Assembly (NCBI RefSeq): GCF_002006345.1
Contig: NZ_LZZM01000105.1
Location: 1-64,000, forward strand
Reading direction: 5' to 3'
Length of the DNA stretch: 64,000 bases
Source: Clostridium puniceum
GTDB taxonomy: Bacteria > Bacillota > Clostridia > Clostridiales > Clostridiaceae
Shown here: one piece after another, positions 53,825-62,041 of the stretch
Layout of the letters: every line of letters starts with the position of its first letter
Position numbering within the stretch: the stretch's first letter is position 1
Position numbers and translations under genes: made by a program
Notes under the pieces: generated by a model
Told to the model about the DNA's origin: nothing
The model's database searches: none
What the model saw: only the letters and a program-made list of their open reading frames with translations

Positions 53825-54646
53825 ATGGTAAGAGAATTAAGAACAGAATTAACACTAGAAGAAGAGAAAAAACCTTATGCAAAATATTTTCATAAGTCGA
53901 TTGCGAGTTCTAATCAAGAGTTAATGGAAATCTTAAAGAAGGGTCCAATGGATGCAAGTAAAGTTCTTATGCCAGAAGATATAAAACATTTACTTGAGTC
54001 AGATTATGATGAAGTTGAAACAGGGTATTGCGTTCTTCCAAATGGAGCAGGGTATGTTGCAGTTAATAATAAATTTCCAGGTGTTACGTTAGAAATGATT
54101 AATTGGTGGTTTGCATGGCATGCTCTTGAAGATTTACGTTATATGTTATGGTTTAGAAAAGGTCATTATGGAATTTCAGTAAGTGATAAAGATAGAGAAA
54201 AAATACTTAACCCTGCTACACCTATGTTAGAAAAATTTCAAGGACGTACTCATTACGTAATAGAAGATACAGGGAATGGACCAGAAGATATACACATTTC
54301 ATTTTTGACACCAGAACAATTAGGATTTAGTACTGATGAGTTAAATTCTAAAAAAGTTACTGTAGTATCAGGGAATGGAATATCAGAATCACGTTCTGGT
54401 GGTCCTAAATCACCAGCTATAATGTTGCATTATTTTAGAGAAGTACCTGGTGGCATAGAATCACGTTCAAGATTTTGGATGGGCTATCACATGATTGATG
54501 GAAAACCTTGTAAGTTGCTTCCAGATGGAATACAAATTCCAATTCAAGCTCCTATGGGATTAGCTTTCCATAATGTTGAAGAATATAGTAATTTAGCAGC
54601 TATATTACCAAGCCTATATAAGGAAATGAATGGAGAAATATTTTAA
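53825..54646 (+). CDS. phy: Phloretin hydrolase / DAPG hydrolase (PhlG)-family protein
   Basis: 273 residues. The protein matches the zinc-dependent PhlG/Phy group that cleaves a C-C bond between an acyl chain and a phloroglucinol ring. Candidate ligands are H114 (R-K-G-H-Y-G-I), a glutamate at 147 or 154 (H-Y-V-I-E-D ... G-P-E-D-I-H), and the late H-x-x-x-E pair H249/E253 in L-A-F-H-N-V-E-E-Y. Eubacterium ramulus phloretin hydrolase yields phloroglucinol and phloretic acid. Placed between a LysR regulator and an ene-reductase, it would feed phloroglucinol into the SDR and cyclase pathway. AAGGAG precedes the ATG. Confidence 0.72.
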   Translation: MVRELRTELTLEEEKKPYAKYFHKSIASSNQELMEILKKGPMDASKVLMPEDIKHLLESDYDEVETGYCVLPNGAGYVAVNNKFPGVTLEMINWWFAWHALEDLRYMLWFRKGHYGISVSDKDREKILNPATPMLEKFQGRTHYVIEDTGNGPEDIHISFLTPEQLGFSTDELNSKKVTVVSGNGISESRSGGPKSPAIMLHYFREVPGGIESRSRFWMGYHMIDGKPCKLLPDGIQIPIQAPMGLAFHNVEEYSNLAAILPSLYKEMNGEIF

Positions 54647-54679
54647 TTATTTTTAAAATTACGTGTGATTAAATAAAGT

Positions 54680-54860
54680 GAAACTTTTTAGGTGGAGTTT
54701 TAACTCCAGCTGAATTTAGTTAAACTGATCCAAGAGCGTGTGGCTGTTATTTCCCACTTGAAGAAAAGCAGATATGTCTAATTTCAATTTGGCATAATCG
54801 CTTTCACAGAGTGTGGGGAGTGCTACGGATGCTAGCTATTCGGATAAATTATTCTTATGA
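54680..54860 (+). other. Unexplained, relatively GC-rich leader region before the ene-reductase
   Basis: Between phy and the ene-reductase lies a segment richer in G and C than its surroundings. It contains a TGGAGT/ACTCCA hairpin (54693-54708), GTGTGG...CCCAC, GGGGAGTGCTACGGATGCTAG, and the element TGCTAGCTAT-N2-GGATAAATTAT (54830-54852) that also occurs before the cupin gene. One frame reads partly protein-like with a stop (54714-54840), but no family is recognisable. It may be a structured RNA leader, a relic, or a small mobile-element end. Confidence 0.35.
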
Positions 54861-54900
54861 TAAATATAAAATTTGTGTGTGAAGAAAGAAGGAATTTTAA

Positions 54901-56901
54901 ATGAGTAAGTACAAACATGTATTTTCGCCAATAGCAATAAAAGGAGTAGAATTTAAAAATAGAATTGAAGTTGCGCCAATGGTACCTTGTATGGCTACTC
55001 CAGAAGGATGGGTGACAAAAGAAGTTATTGAATTTTATAGACCCTTTGCAAAAGGTGGAGCAGCAATAGTTACAGTAGGAGATTCTGCCGTAAACTGGGA
55101 ACATGCAATGGACCATGAAGGTCAAATTAATTTAGGTGACGATAATGTTAAAATGGGATTAGATGATTTAGCTGATGAAGTACAAAGATATGGAGCTTTA
55201 ATTTCTATTGAATTAAATCATGGTGGACGTTTTGCTAATTCAATGAATTTAGCAGCTAAAGGATTAAAACCAGTAAGTTCAACTCCAAAGCCAGCAGAAA
55301 TAGATGAATTCTTCTCAAAGCTTCAAGGGAAAACTCCAGGAGAAGTAGAAGAAATGAGCATTCCATTGATAAATAAAACTATTCAAGATTATACAGATGC
55401 TGCAGGAAGATGTAAAGATAGTGGCTTTAAAATGGTAATGATTCATGGAGCTCATGGTATGCTTCCATCACAATTTTTATCACAATATGTAAATAAACGT
55501 ACTGATAGATATGGCGGAAGTTTTGAAAATAGAACACGTTTCTGTATTGAATTATTAGATGCTGTACGTAGAAGAGTTGGAGAAAACTTTATTATTGAAT
55601 ATAGAATTAGTGCAGATGAATTAGTTCAAGGTGGTATGAAGGTAGAGGAAGTTATTGAATTTGTTAAATTAATAAAGGATAAGATAGATATACTTCATGT
55701 TTCAGCAGGAATGCTTCCAAATCCACATACAATTCAATATATGATCCAACCACTCTATGTTCCTTATATGTTAAATATACATTTTGCTGAAGAAATTAAA
55801 AAGGCAGTTGGAAATGATTTATATGTAACTGCAGTTGGTTCAGTAATGACTTTAGAAAATGCAGAAGAAATATTATCAAGAGGGCTAGTTGATTTTGTAG
55901 CAATGGCAAGACCATTTGTAGCAGATCCAGAATTTATGAGAAAAACTGCTCTTGGAAAAGTTGAAGATGTTCGTCCATGTGTACGTTGTAATACTTGTTG
56001 CGGCCGTTCAGCGTTCTTTAAAAAGACTAGATGCTCAGTTAATCCTATAAATGGTCGTGAAACAGATTATCCAGGTAGTAAAGTTCCAAAAGCTGATACT
56101 AAGAAAAAAGTAGTTATAGTTGGAGGTGGGCCGGCTGGAATGCAAGCAGCACTTACTTCTATTGAAAGAGGTCATGAGGTTGTTCTTTTTGAAAAAGATG
56201 ACAAGCTAGGCGGTACTTTAAATCATGCTACAGATCTTGAATTTAAAAAAGATTTAAGAAATTATTTAGACTGGATAGTAGCTCAAACCTTAAAGTGTGG
56301 AGCAACAATAAAGTTAAACACAGAAGCTGCAGAAGAAGCTATAAAAGCAGAAAATCCAGATGCATTAATAATAGCTGTTGGAGCAACACCACTTATTCCT
56401 AATATTCATGGCATTGACAAGAGTCATGTTCATTGGTCAGGCGATGTAGACTGTGGAAGAGTGCCAGTAGGACAAAAAGTAATAGTTATAGGTGGAGGGC
56501 TTACAGGAGCTGAATCTGCTGTTGATTTAGCTATGAAAGGTAAAGAGGTTACGCTTCTGGAAATGCAAGGGCCAGACGCTTTACTTAACGGATCCTCATT
56601 AATTAATAGATTCTCACTACAATCATTGATGATGAAACATGGTGTTAAAGTAATAACAAACACAAAATTAGAAGAAATAACTGATAAGGGAATTAAGACT
56701 ATTAATTCTAAATTCCAATGGAAAGAATTTGAAGCGGATACAGTTGCATTAGCGCTAGGAATGAGACCAAGAAAAGATACTATTGCTGCACTTAGACATG
56801 CAATTCCTGAAACGGAAGTTTATGTGATTGGTGATGGTAAACAAATAGGCAATGTGTATACTGCAGTTCATGCAGGCTTTGATACAGCTGTTGAAATATA
56901 A
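54901..56901 (+). CDS. Old-yellow-enzyme-type ene-reductase with Fe-S and FAD domains (flavonoid/enoate reductase-like)
   Basis: 666 residues, three parts. An FMN TIM barrel (1-350; A-P-M-V-P-C-M, E-L-N-H-G-G-R, H-G-A-H-G-M-L-P-S-Q-F-L-S, N-K-R-T-D-R-Y-G-G-S); a [4Fe-4S] site (C360, C363, C366 or C367, C378); and a FAD/NAD(P) domain (V-V-I-V-G-G-G-P-A-G-M, V-I-V-I-G-G-G-L-T-G-A-E). This is the build of 2-enoate reductase, 2,4-dienoyl-CoA reductase, bile-acid BaiCD and flavonoid-reducing enzymes of gut bacteria. Next to phy, reduction of a chalcone or flavone double bond is the likely job. GAAGGA precedes the ATG. Confidence 0.85.
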   Translation: MSKYKHVFSPIAIKGVEFKNRIEVAPMVPCMATPEGWVTKEVIEFYRPFAKGGAAIVTVGDSAVNWEHAMDHEGQINLGDDNVKMGLDDLADEVQRYGALISIELNHGGRFANSMNLAAKGLKPVSSTPKPAEIDEFFSKLQGKTPGEVEEMSIPLINKTIQDYTDAAGRCKDSGFKMVMIHGAHGMLPSQFLSQYVNKRTDRYGGSFENRTRFCIELLDAVRRRVGENFIIEYRISADELVQGGMKVEEVIEFVKLIKDKIDILHVSAGMLPNPHTIQYMIQPLYVPYMLNIHFAEEIKKAVGNDLYVTAVGSVMTLENAEEILSRGLVDFVAMARPFVADPEFMRKTALGKVEDVRPCVRCNTCCGRSAFFKKTRCSVNPINGRETDYPGSKVPKADTKKKVVIVGGGPAGMQAALTSIERGHEVVLFEKDDKLGGTLNHATDLEFKKDLRNYLDWIVAQTLKCGATIKLNTEAAEEAIKAENPDALIIAVGATPLIPNIHGIDKSHVHWSGDVDCGRVPVGQKVIVIGGGLTGAESAVDLAMKGKEVTLLEMQGPDALLNGSSLINRFSLQSLMMKHGVKVITNTKLEEITDKGIKTINSKFQWKEFEADTVALALGMRPRKDTIAALRHAIPETEVYVIGDGKQIGNVYTAVHAGFDTAVEI

Positions 56902-56945
56902 CTTGTGTTCTGTTATTCTGTAGATAAAGCTTAGAAAAATAGTTA

Positions 56946-56972
56946 TGAGGGGACAGCAGCCCCTCATTTTAG
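56946..56972 (+). terminator. Terminator of the ene-reductase gene
   Basis: TGAGGGG and CCCCTCA pair around ACAGCAG, followed by TTTTAG. Confidence 0.85.
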
Positions 56973-56983
56973 TTCTTAAAATA

Positions 56984-57073
56984 AAACAAAAGGGTATTGA
57001 CTTGATACGTTTTTGTATTGCTTAATAAGGTTAAAGTTATAATAAAAGTCATAGATTTGATGCAATATTGTAT
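56984..57073 (+). promoter_or_regulatory. Activator binding sites (UAS) upstream of the TauE/SafE gene
   Basis: ATACGTTTTTGTAT (57005-57018) and ATGCAATATTGTAT (57060-57073) match the shared ATACA-N4-TGTAT motif. A weak copy (AAACAAAAGGGTAT) lies 21 bp before the first. The 57060 site starts 167 bp before the -24 GG at 57227, the same distance as at ctfA. Confidence 0.65.
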
Positions 57074-57225
57074 TAAAAATACTTTTTCAATAAAATGCTT
57101 AGTGCATTAAAATGAAAATAATTTAAGTTTAAATTATATTTGACGATAATTAAAATTAGTGAAACTCAAGCTTTTGGAAGGGACAGCTTATATAAAAGTA
57201 AAAGTGTTAGATTTAATTATGATTA

Positions 57226-57241
57226 TGGCATGACAATTGCT
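57226..57241 (+). promoter_or_regulatory. Sigma-54 promoter of the TauE/SafE gene
   Basis: TGGCATGACAATTGCT with GG at 57227-57228 and GC at 57239-57240, 10 nt apart. Same fixed bases as the promoters at 44767 and 46321. About 80 nt before the ATG. An ATTATG repeat run follows. Confidence 0.85.
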
Positions 57242-57319
57242 TTAATTATGATTATGATTATGATTATGGAACATATGTATTATAATTAGGATAAGATTAA
57301 AATAGAAGAAGGGGTAAAA

Positions 57320-58078
57320 ATGCAGATATTTCATATATTTAATTTAGGTCAGGAACAATGGTTCTGGATAATACTAGCAGCATTTTTTATAGGATTTTCA
57401 AAGACAGGAATAAGTTCTTTTATGATGCCTGCTATTCCTATTATTGCGGGTGTATTTGGAGGAAAGGATTCGACTGGTATAATACTGCCAATGCTTTTAG
57501 TAGGTGACGTATTTGCATTATATTACTATAATAGACATGCTGAATGGGGTAATATAAAGAAACTTTTGCCTTGGACCTTACTTGGATTAATATTAGGTGT
57601 TATAGTTGGGATTTATATTAATGATAAGCAATTTAAAGCTTTTATAGCTGTTTCAGTTTTAATATGTTTAATTGTTTTGATTTATACTGAAAAAAAGGGC
57701 GAAAATCTTAAAGTCCCTCAAAATGTTTTTTTATATGCATTAACAGGGATGTTATGTGGTTTTACATCTATGATAGGTAATGCTGCAGGTCCGATATTTA
57801 GTGTTTACTTATTAGCTAAAGGTTTTAAGAAAAATGATTTTATGGGAACAACAGCTTGGTTTTTCTTTATTATAAACTTAACTAAAGTGCCATTACAAAT
57901 TTTCTTTTGGCATAATATATCTGTTAATGCCCTTGTTTTTACAGCTACAATGATACCTGCCGTAGCTGTTGGAGCAATATTAGGAGTCATTATAATTAAA
58001 AAGTTAAATGAAAGGTTATTTCATTTAATAATTTTAGGTGTAACAGCTATAGCTGCAATAAAGTTATTAATTCCTTAG
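57320..58078 (+). CDS. TauE/SafE-family membrane transporter
   Basis: 252 residues with seven or eight TM helices. Family motifs are I-G-F-S-K-T-G-I near residue 23, P-M-L-L-V-G-D-V-F-A, and in the second half T-S-M-I-G-N-A-A-G-P-I-F-S-V-Y-L-L. The family moves organic anions and sulfur compounds. Because it shares the sigma-54 promoter and UAS type with buk and ctf, I infer transport of an aromatic acid substrate or product, for example phloretate or another phenylpropionate. AAGGGG precedes the ATG. Confidence 0.85.
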   Translation: MQIFHIFNLGQEQWFWIILAAFFIGFSKTGISSFMMPAIPIIAGVFGGKDSTGIILPMLLVGDVFALYYYNRHAEWGNIKKLLPWTLLGLILGVIVGIYINDKQFKAFIAVSVLICLIVLIYTEKKGENLKVPQNVFLYALTGMLCGFTSMIGNAAGPIFSVYLLAKGFKKNDFMGTTAWFFFIINLTKVPLQIFFWHNISVNALVFTATMIPAVAVGAILGVIIIKKLNERLFHLIILGVTAIAAIKLLIP

Positions 58079-58246
58079 ATAAATTTTGACTTAGAATTAA
58101 GTATAACCAATATATAAATTACAGCTAATTTCGGTTAATTAAGTTATTTAATGGCTAAAATAAAAATGGTAAGGTATTCTATCTCTCATGATTCTTACAC
58201 CCATAAAATAACTTATTAATAATAAATTCTAATAGTTTTTCTCATC

Positions 58247-58282
58247 AAAATTACTCTCAGGAAACTGAGGGTAATTTTATTT
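58247..58282 (+). terminator. Terminator-like hairpin
   Basis: AAAATTACTCTCAG and CTGAGGGTAATTTT pair around GAAA, followed by ATTTGT. About 170 bp after the TauE/SafE stop. Confidence 0.7.
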
Positions 58283-58407
58283 GTAAGCGTGACAAGCATA
58301 TATAAAGAAAACATTTTATTTCAGGAGAATTTAGCTTTATTTTTACTAATTATATATAATATAATGATAAAAGTAGGGCTATTGATTTGTATATAAAGTA
58401 GGTGAAC

Positions 58408-59907
58408 ATGAATTTGAATCGAAGGCATAGAGATATTTTAAATATAATCTTAAATACAGATGCATGTATTACTGGAAATGAATTAGCTAGAATTTGTAAC
58501 GTAACAATTCGAACGATAAGAAGTGATATTAAAGAAATTAATGATTTATTAAAGGAATATCATGTGGAAATAGAGTCTAGTATAAAAAAGGGTTACTTCC
58601 TTAATAAAGAAAATAAAGAAATTTTGAAGAGAAATAATGTTATAAGGAAAGTATTAGATTATAAGTATATAATAGAAACTCCAAGTTTGCCAATAGATAG
58701 GCAAATGTACATACTGTTAAAATTAATCACTAAAAAATATATTTCTGTAGAAGAATTGACAGAAACCTTGTATATATCAGCATCTACTGTAAATAATGAT
58801 GTTGCTTTTATTAATAAATGGTTAAAAAAAGATTTAAAATTGGGAATAAGTTATTCTTTAAATGAAGGAATTACACTTAAAGCAAATGAAAAGGAAAAAA
58901 GAAATATTATTAGCTGGGTTTTAGCTATAAGAATGAATATAAGTAGTATTTCAAAATATTGGAATTATTTATTTGAAGAGAATGATGTTATTGCAGAAGC
59001 TAGGGAAATTTATCATATACTAAGTGCTGAAACTAAAAAATATAAGTATTATTTATCAGGACATAGCGCTCAACTTTTATGTTATGAAATATTAATTGCA
59101 GTTAAGCGCCAACAATTAGGATTTAATTTAAATGATTCCGATTATATAAATTTTGAACTTATGCCAATGATGAGTGAAATACGAGAAAAATTAGAAAAGA
59201 AATTAGAAGAAAATTTATCAGAAGCAGAATGGATCAATTTAGAGCAGTATTTTAAATCTAAGCAATTTCTTCAGAGAACAGATGTTAAAAATATTGAAAC
59301 AGAAGAAGCTATTTACATAGTAGATGAGTTTTTGAGAACTTTACATGAAAAGTTCAAGATAGATTTAAATTCTAATCCAGATAATAAATATAAGTTGGTT
59401 TTATATGTTGCTCCAATGATAAATCGTCTAAAATATAACCATTGTATATCAAATAAGATAGATGAAAAAGTTATTCAAACCTATAAAACAGAATTTAAAA
59501 TGGCTAGTGAAATTATACATATTATTAAGAGAAAACTGAATTTGGATATGGAACTTATTGATCTAGCTTATATAACTATTCATTTAGTAACCATGTGTGG
59601 AATGTGGAGATATAAACTAAATACTGTAATTGTTTGCGATTATGATGAGTCTATATTGAGTTTTATTAAGGATAAAGTTAAAAATTGTTTTGGAGAAAAA
59701 ATAGAGATACGTAGGTCTTATGATTATCAAGAATTTATGTATGAAGATGAGGAAAAGCTTAAAAAAGTAGATTTTATAATCACAACTTCAACAATAGCGG
59801 ATATTACCAATATTCCTTTTGTTAGAATAAATCCTGAAATCGATCAGAACGACATTGATATGATAACAGAATATCTTCATAGTTATAAAAGTAAATTAGT
59901 CCTATAG
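58408..59907 (+). CDS. PRD-domain transcriptional regulator (BglG/LicR/MtlR-like)
   Basis: About 499 residues from ATG 58408 (a GTG at 58402 is possible). Two N-terminal HTH units (L-N-R-R-H-R-D-I-L-N-I-I-L ... V-T-I-R-T-I-R-S-D-I; then Y-I-S-A-S-T-V-N-N-D-V), a PRD-like helical middle (L-D-L-A-Y-I-T-I-H-L near 395), and a C-terminal EIIB-like Rossmann piece (V-I-V-C-D-Y-D-E-S). There is no EIIA domain and no PTS gene nearby. It is the likely regulator of the following oxidoreductase and isomerase genes. Confidence 0.82.
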   Translation: MNLNRRHRDILNIILNTDACITGNELARICNVTIRTIRSDIKEINDLLKEYHVEIESSIKKGYFLNKENKEILKRNNVIRKVLDYKYIIETPSLPIDRQMYILLKLITKKYISVEELTETLYISASTVNNDVAFINKWLKKDLKLGISYSLNEGITLKANEKEKRNIISWVLAIRMNISSISKYWNYLFEENDVIAEAREIYHILSAETKKYKYYLSGHSAQLLCYEILIAVKRQQLGFNLNDSDYINFELMPMMSEIREKLEKKLEENLSEAEWINLEQYFKSKQFLQRTDVKNIETEEAIYIVDEFLRTLHEKFKIDLNSNPDNKYKLVLYVAPMINRLKYNHCISNKIDEKVIQTYKTEFKMASEIIHIIKRKLNLDMELIDLAYITIHLVTMCGMWRYKLNTVIVCDYDESILSFIKDKVKNCFGEKIEIRRSYDYQEFMYEDEEKLKKVDFIITTSTIADITNIPFVRINPEIDQNDIDMITEYLHSYKSKLVL

Positions 59908-60013
59908 CCAGGAGTATAGATAAAGTTTATATTCTAGGCTATAGGATTAATTATATTATAAATTAATAAAATACTAATATAAAGTATTTCACCATTTGGG
60001 GTGAAATATTTTA
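59901..60013 (+). terminator. Two hairpins after the PRD regulator gene
   Basis: CCTATAGCC/GGCTATAGG (59901-59945) without T-run, then TATTTCACC/GGTGAAATA (59984-60010) followed by TTTTAG. Confidence 0.6.
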
Positions 60014-60084
60014 GTTTGTGGAAATAATATTAGAGTGATTATAATAAAACTAAAGGTTGGTACTAACTTCATGATTATAGAGGT

Positions 60085-60207
60085 GTAAACAGGTATAAGC
60101 TTATAGCTATAGATATGGAAGGAACACTTTTTAGAGACGATAAAACAATTGCATTAAAAACTAAAGAATCATTAAAAGGAGCTAGCAGTTTAGGTATAAA
60201 AATCTAA
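60085..60207 (+). pseudogene. N-terminal relic of a Cof-type HAD phosphatase
   Basis: An open stretch reads Y-K-L-I-A-I-D-M-E-G-T-L-F-R-D-D-K-T-I, then A-L-K-T-K-E-S-L-K-G-A and stops. This is the start of Cof/YidA-type sugar phosphatases (D-x-D-G-T-L usual, D-M-E-G-T here). Only about 38 residues remain and the ATG is absent. A lost sugar-phosphatase gene at the head of the sugar cluster. Confidence 0.6.
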
Positions 60208-60279
60208 AACCTTAGAGTTAGGAATTTGTAATGTATGGTTTAGCTAATTTAATTAGTATTATATTTTAAGGAGGTTATT

Positions 60280-61296
60280 ATGCTTACAATTGGTTATATT
60301 GGAAATGGTAAAAGTGCTAACAGATATCATCTGCCATTTGTCTTACAAAGAAAAAAGATTAAGGTAAAAACAATCTATCAAAGAAATTCTAAAAATGAAA
60401 AATGGAGTAGAATTGAGGGAGTAAATTATACTTCTAATTTAGATGAGCTGTTAAATGATCAGGAAATACAATTAATTGTGGTTTGTACTATGCATAATAG
60501 TCATTATGATTATGCAAAAATGGTGTTAGAACATAATAAACATTGTTTAGTTGAAAAGCCATTTATGGAAACATCAAAAGAAGCAAAAGAAATATTTACT
60601 TTGGCGAAAGAAAAAGGATTAATCGTTCAAGCTTATCAAAATAGACGTTTTGACAGTGATTTCTTAACAGTTCAAAAAGTTATTGAGGAAGGAAATTTGG
60701 GTGAATTAATAGAAGTTGAAATGCATTTTGATTATTATAGACCAGAAATACCTGAATCTATTACTAGCTTTATTCCTTCATTATCATATTTATACGGCCA
60801 TGGTTGTCATACTTTGGATCAAGTAATTAGTTATTTTGGTAAACCAGATAATATCCATTATGATGTAAGACAATTATTAGGATCAGGAAGAATGAATGAT
60901 TACTTTGATTTGGATTTATATTATGGAAAGTTAAAGGTATCTGTAAAATCAAGTTACTTTAGACTAAAGGAAAGACCGAGCTTTGTTATATATGGTAAAA
61001 AAGGATGTTTTGTAAAGAAAACAAAAGATCGTCAAGAAGAGCATTTAAAATTATTTTATATGCCTGAAAACAAGGATTTTGGTATTGATACATTTAATCA
61101 TTATGGTGTTATTACATATATGAATGATGAAGGGGAAATACACGAAGAAAAAGTAAAATCCGTCAACGGTGATTATGGAAGAGTATATGATGATTTATAT
61201 GAAGCAATCATAAATGGTAAAAATAAAACAATTACTGATAATCAAACACTACTGCAAATGGAAATATTAGAAGCAGGAATAAAGGAGTTAAGGTAA
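60280..61296 (+). CDS. Gfo/Idh/MocA-family oxidoreductase 1
   Basis: 338 residues. NAD(P) domain I-G-Y-I-G-N-G-K-S-A-N-R-Y-H, V-V-C-T-M-H-N-S-H-Y-D-Y-A and the catalytic-lysine motif L-V-E-K-P-F near residue 93. The C-terminal sheet has Y-L-Y-G-H-G-C-H-T-L-D-Q with the usual histidine. It resembles YdgJ/YvaA-type inositol or sugar dehydrogenases. AGGAGG precedes the ATG; the RpiA-like gene starts 5 bp after its stop. Substrate unknown. Confidence 0.88.
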   Translation: MLTIGYIGNGKSANRYHLPFVLQRKKIKVKTIYQRNSKNEKWSRIEGVNYTSNLDELLNDQEIQLIVVCTMHNSHYDYAKMVLEHNKHCLVEKPFMETSKEAKEIFTLAKEKGLIVQAYQNRRFDSDFLTVQKVIEEGNLGELIEVEMHFDYYRPEIPESITSFIPSLSYLYGHGCHTLDQVISYFGKPDNIHYDVRQLLGSGRMNDYFDLDLYYGKLKVSVKSSYFRLKERPSFVIYGKKGCFVKKTKDRQEEHLKLFYMPENKDFGIDTFNHYGVITYMNDEGEIHEEKVKSVNGDYGRVYDDLYEAIINGKNKTITDNQTLLQMEILEAGIKELR

Positions 61297-61301
61297 ATAA
61301 C

Positions 61302-61991
61302 ATGGATGAAGAGAATTTAAGAAAATTATGTGCTGAAAAAGCCATGGAGTATATAAAAAATGATACTGTAATAGGATTAGGTGCAGGAAGAAATATTGCT
61401 TGTTTAATCGAGTTGTTGAGTATAGAAGTGAAGAAAAATGATCTTAAAATTAGGATCGTAACACCATCTGATAATACAAAGAATATTTGTATTAAATATG
61501 GAATAGAAGTGCTTCCAACATATCTTGTAGAGGAAGTCGAGGTTGCTTTTGATGGGTGTGGTGAGGTAGATAAGAATTTTTATGCTTCCAAAGGTGGTGG
61601 AGGTGTATTTACAAAGGAAAAAATAATTGGCTCAATGTCAAAGACGTATATTTTACTAATAGATGAAGAAAAATTAAAAGAAGAATTAAGTTTAATTCAT
61701 CCTATTTCATTAGAAGTAATTAAAGATTCATTAGGTTATGTAAGTAAAATGGTTAAAAACTTAGGAGGAAATCCTAGCGTTAGAACTAGTAATAATAAGG
61801 ATGGATATTTAATAACTGATGATGGTAACTACTTGCTAGATGTAAATTTTGATACTATAGATGATTTTAAAAAGTTAAATGATAATCTAAATAATATTGT
61901 AGGAGTAGTTGGAACTTCTCTATTTACAAGAGAGGTCAACAAGCTAATAATATCAGGAGAAAATGGAATAAGAGTTATTTCAAAGAATTAG
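61302..61991 (+). CDS. Ribose-5-phosphate isomerase A-like protein with an altered active site
   Basis: 229 residues, RpiA length. Phosphate loop I-G-L-G-A-G-R-N-I-A (24-33; G-S/T-G-S-T usual) and K-G-G-G-G-V-F-T-K-E-K (97-107) are kept. The catalytic motif D-G-A-D-E is D84-G-C-G87-E-V-D: the second aspartate, needed in E. coli RpiA, is glycine. The gene lies between two Gfo/Idh genes in one operon. It may isomerise another sugar phosphate, or have lost activity. Confidence 0.75.
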   Translation: MDEENLRKLCAEKAMEYIKNDTVIGLGAGRNIACLIELLSIEVKKNDLKIRIVTPSDNTKNICIKYGIEVLPTYLVEEVEVAFDGCGEVDKNFYASKGGGGVFTKEKIIGSMSKTYILLIDEEKLKEELSLIHPISLEVIKDSLGYVSKMVKNLGGNPSVRTSNNKDGYLITDDGNYLLDVNFDTIDDFKKLNDNLNNIVGVVGTSLFTREVNKLIISGENGIRVISKN

Positions 61992-62041
61992 AAGTTTTAA
62001 ATATATTTAGCTGTTTTTAGATAAAAAAAGGAGGAACTAAC

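Noticed and set aside
54790..54804. TTGGCATAATCGCT as a possible sigma-54 promoter before the ene-reductase
   Set aside because: The GG to GC gap is 7 nt instead of 10, so it cannot serve as -24/-12.
54714..54840. Protein-like reading in the leader of the ene-reductase gene
   Set aside because: Contains a stop, no start or family match; could be chance. Kept only as an unexplained region.
54832..55125. 97-codon minus-strand frame over the start of the ene-reductase
   Set aside because: Antisense shadow of a well-supported gene with no recognisable domain.
57240..57275. Run of ATTATG repeats near the TauE/SafE promoter
   Set aside because: A short low-complexity stretch immediately after the -12 element; no sign of function beyond spacing.
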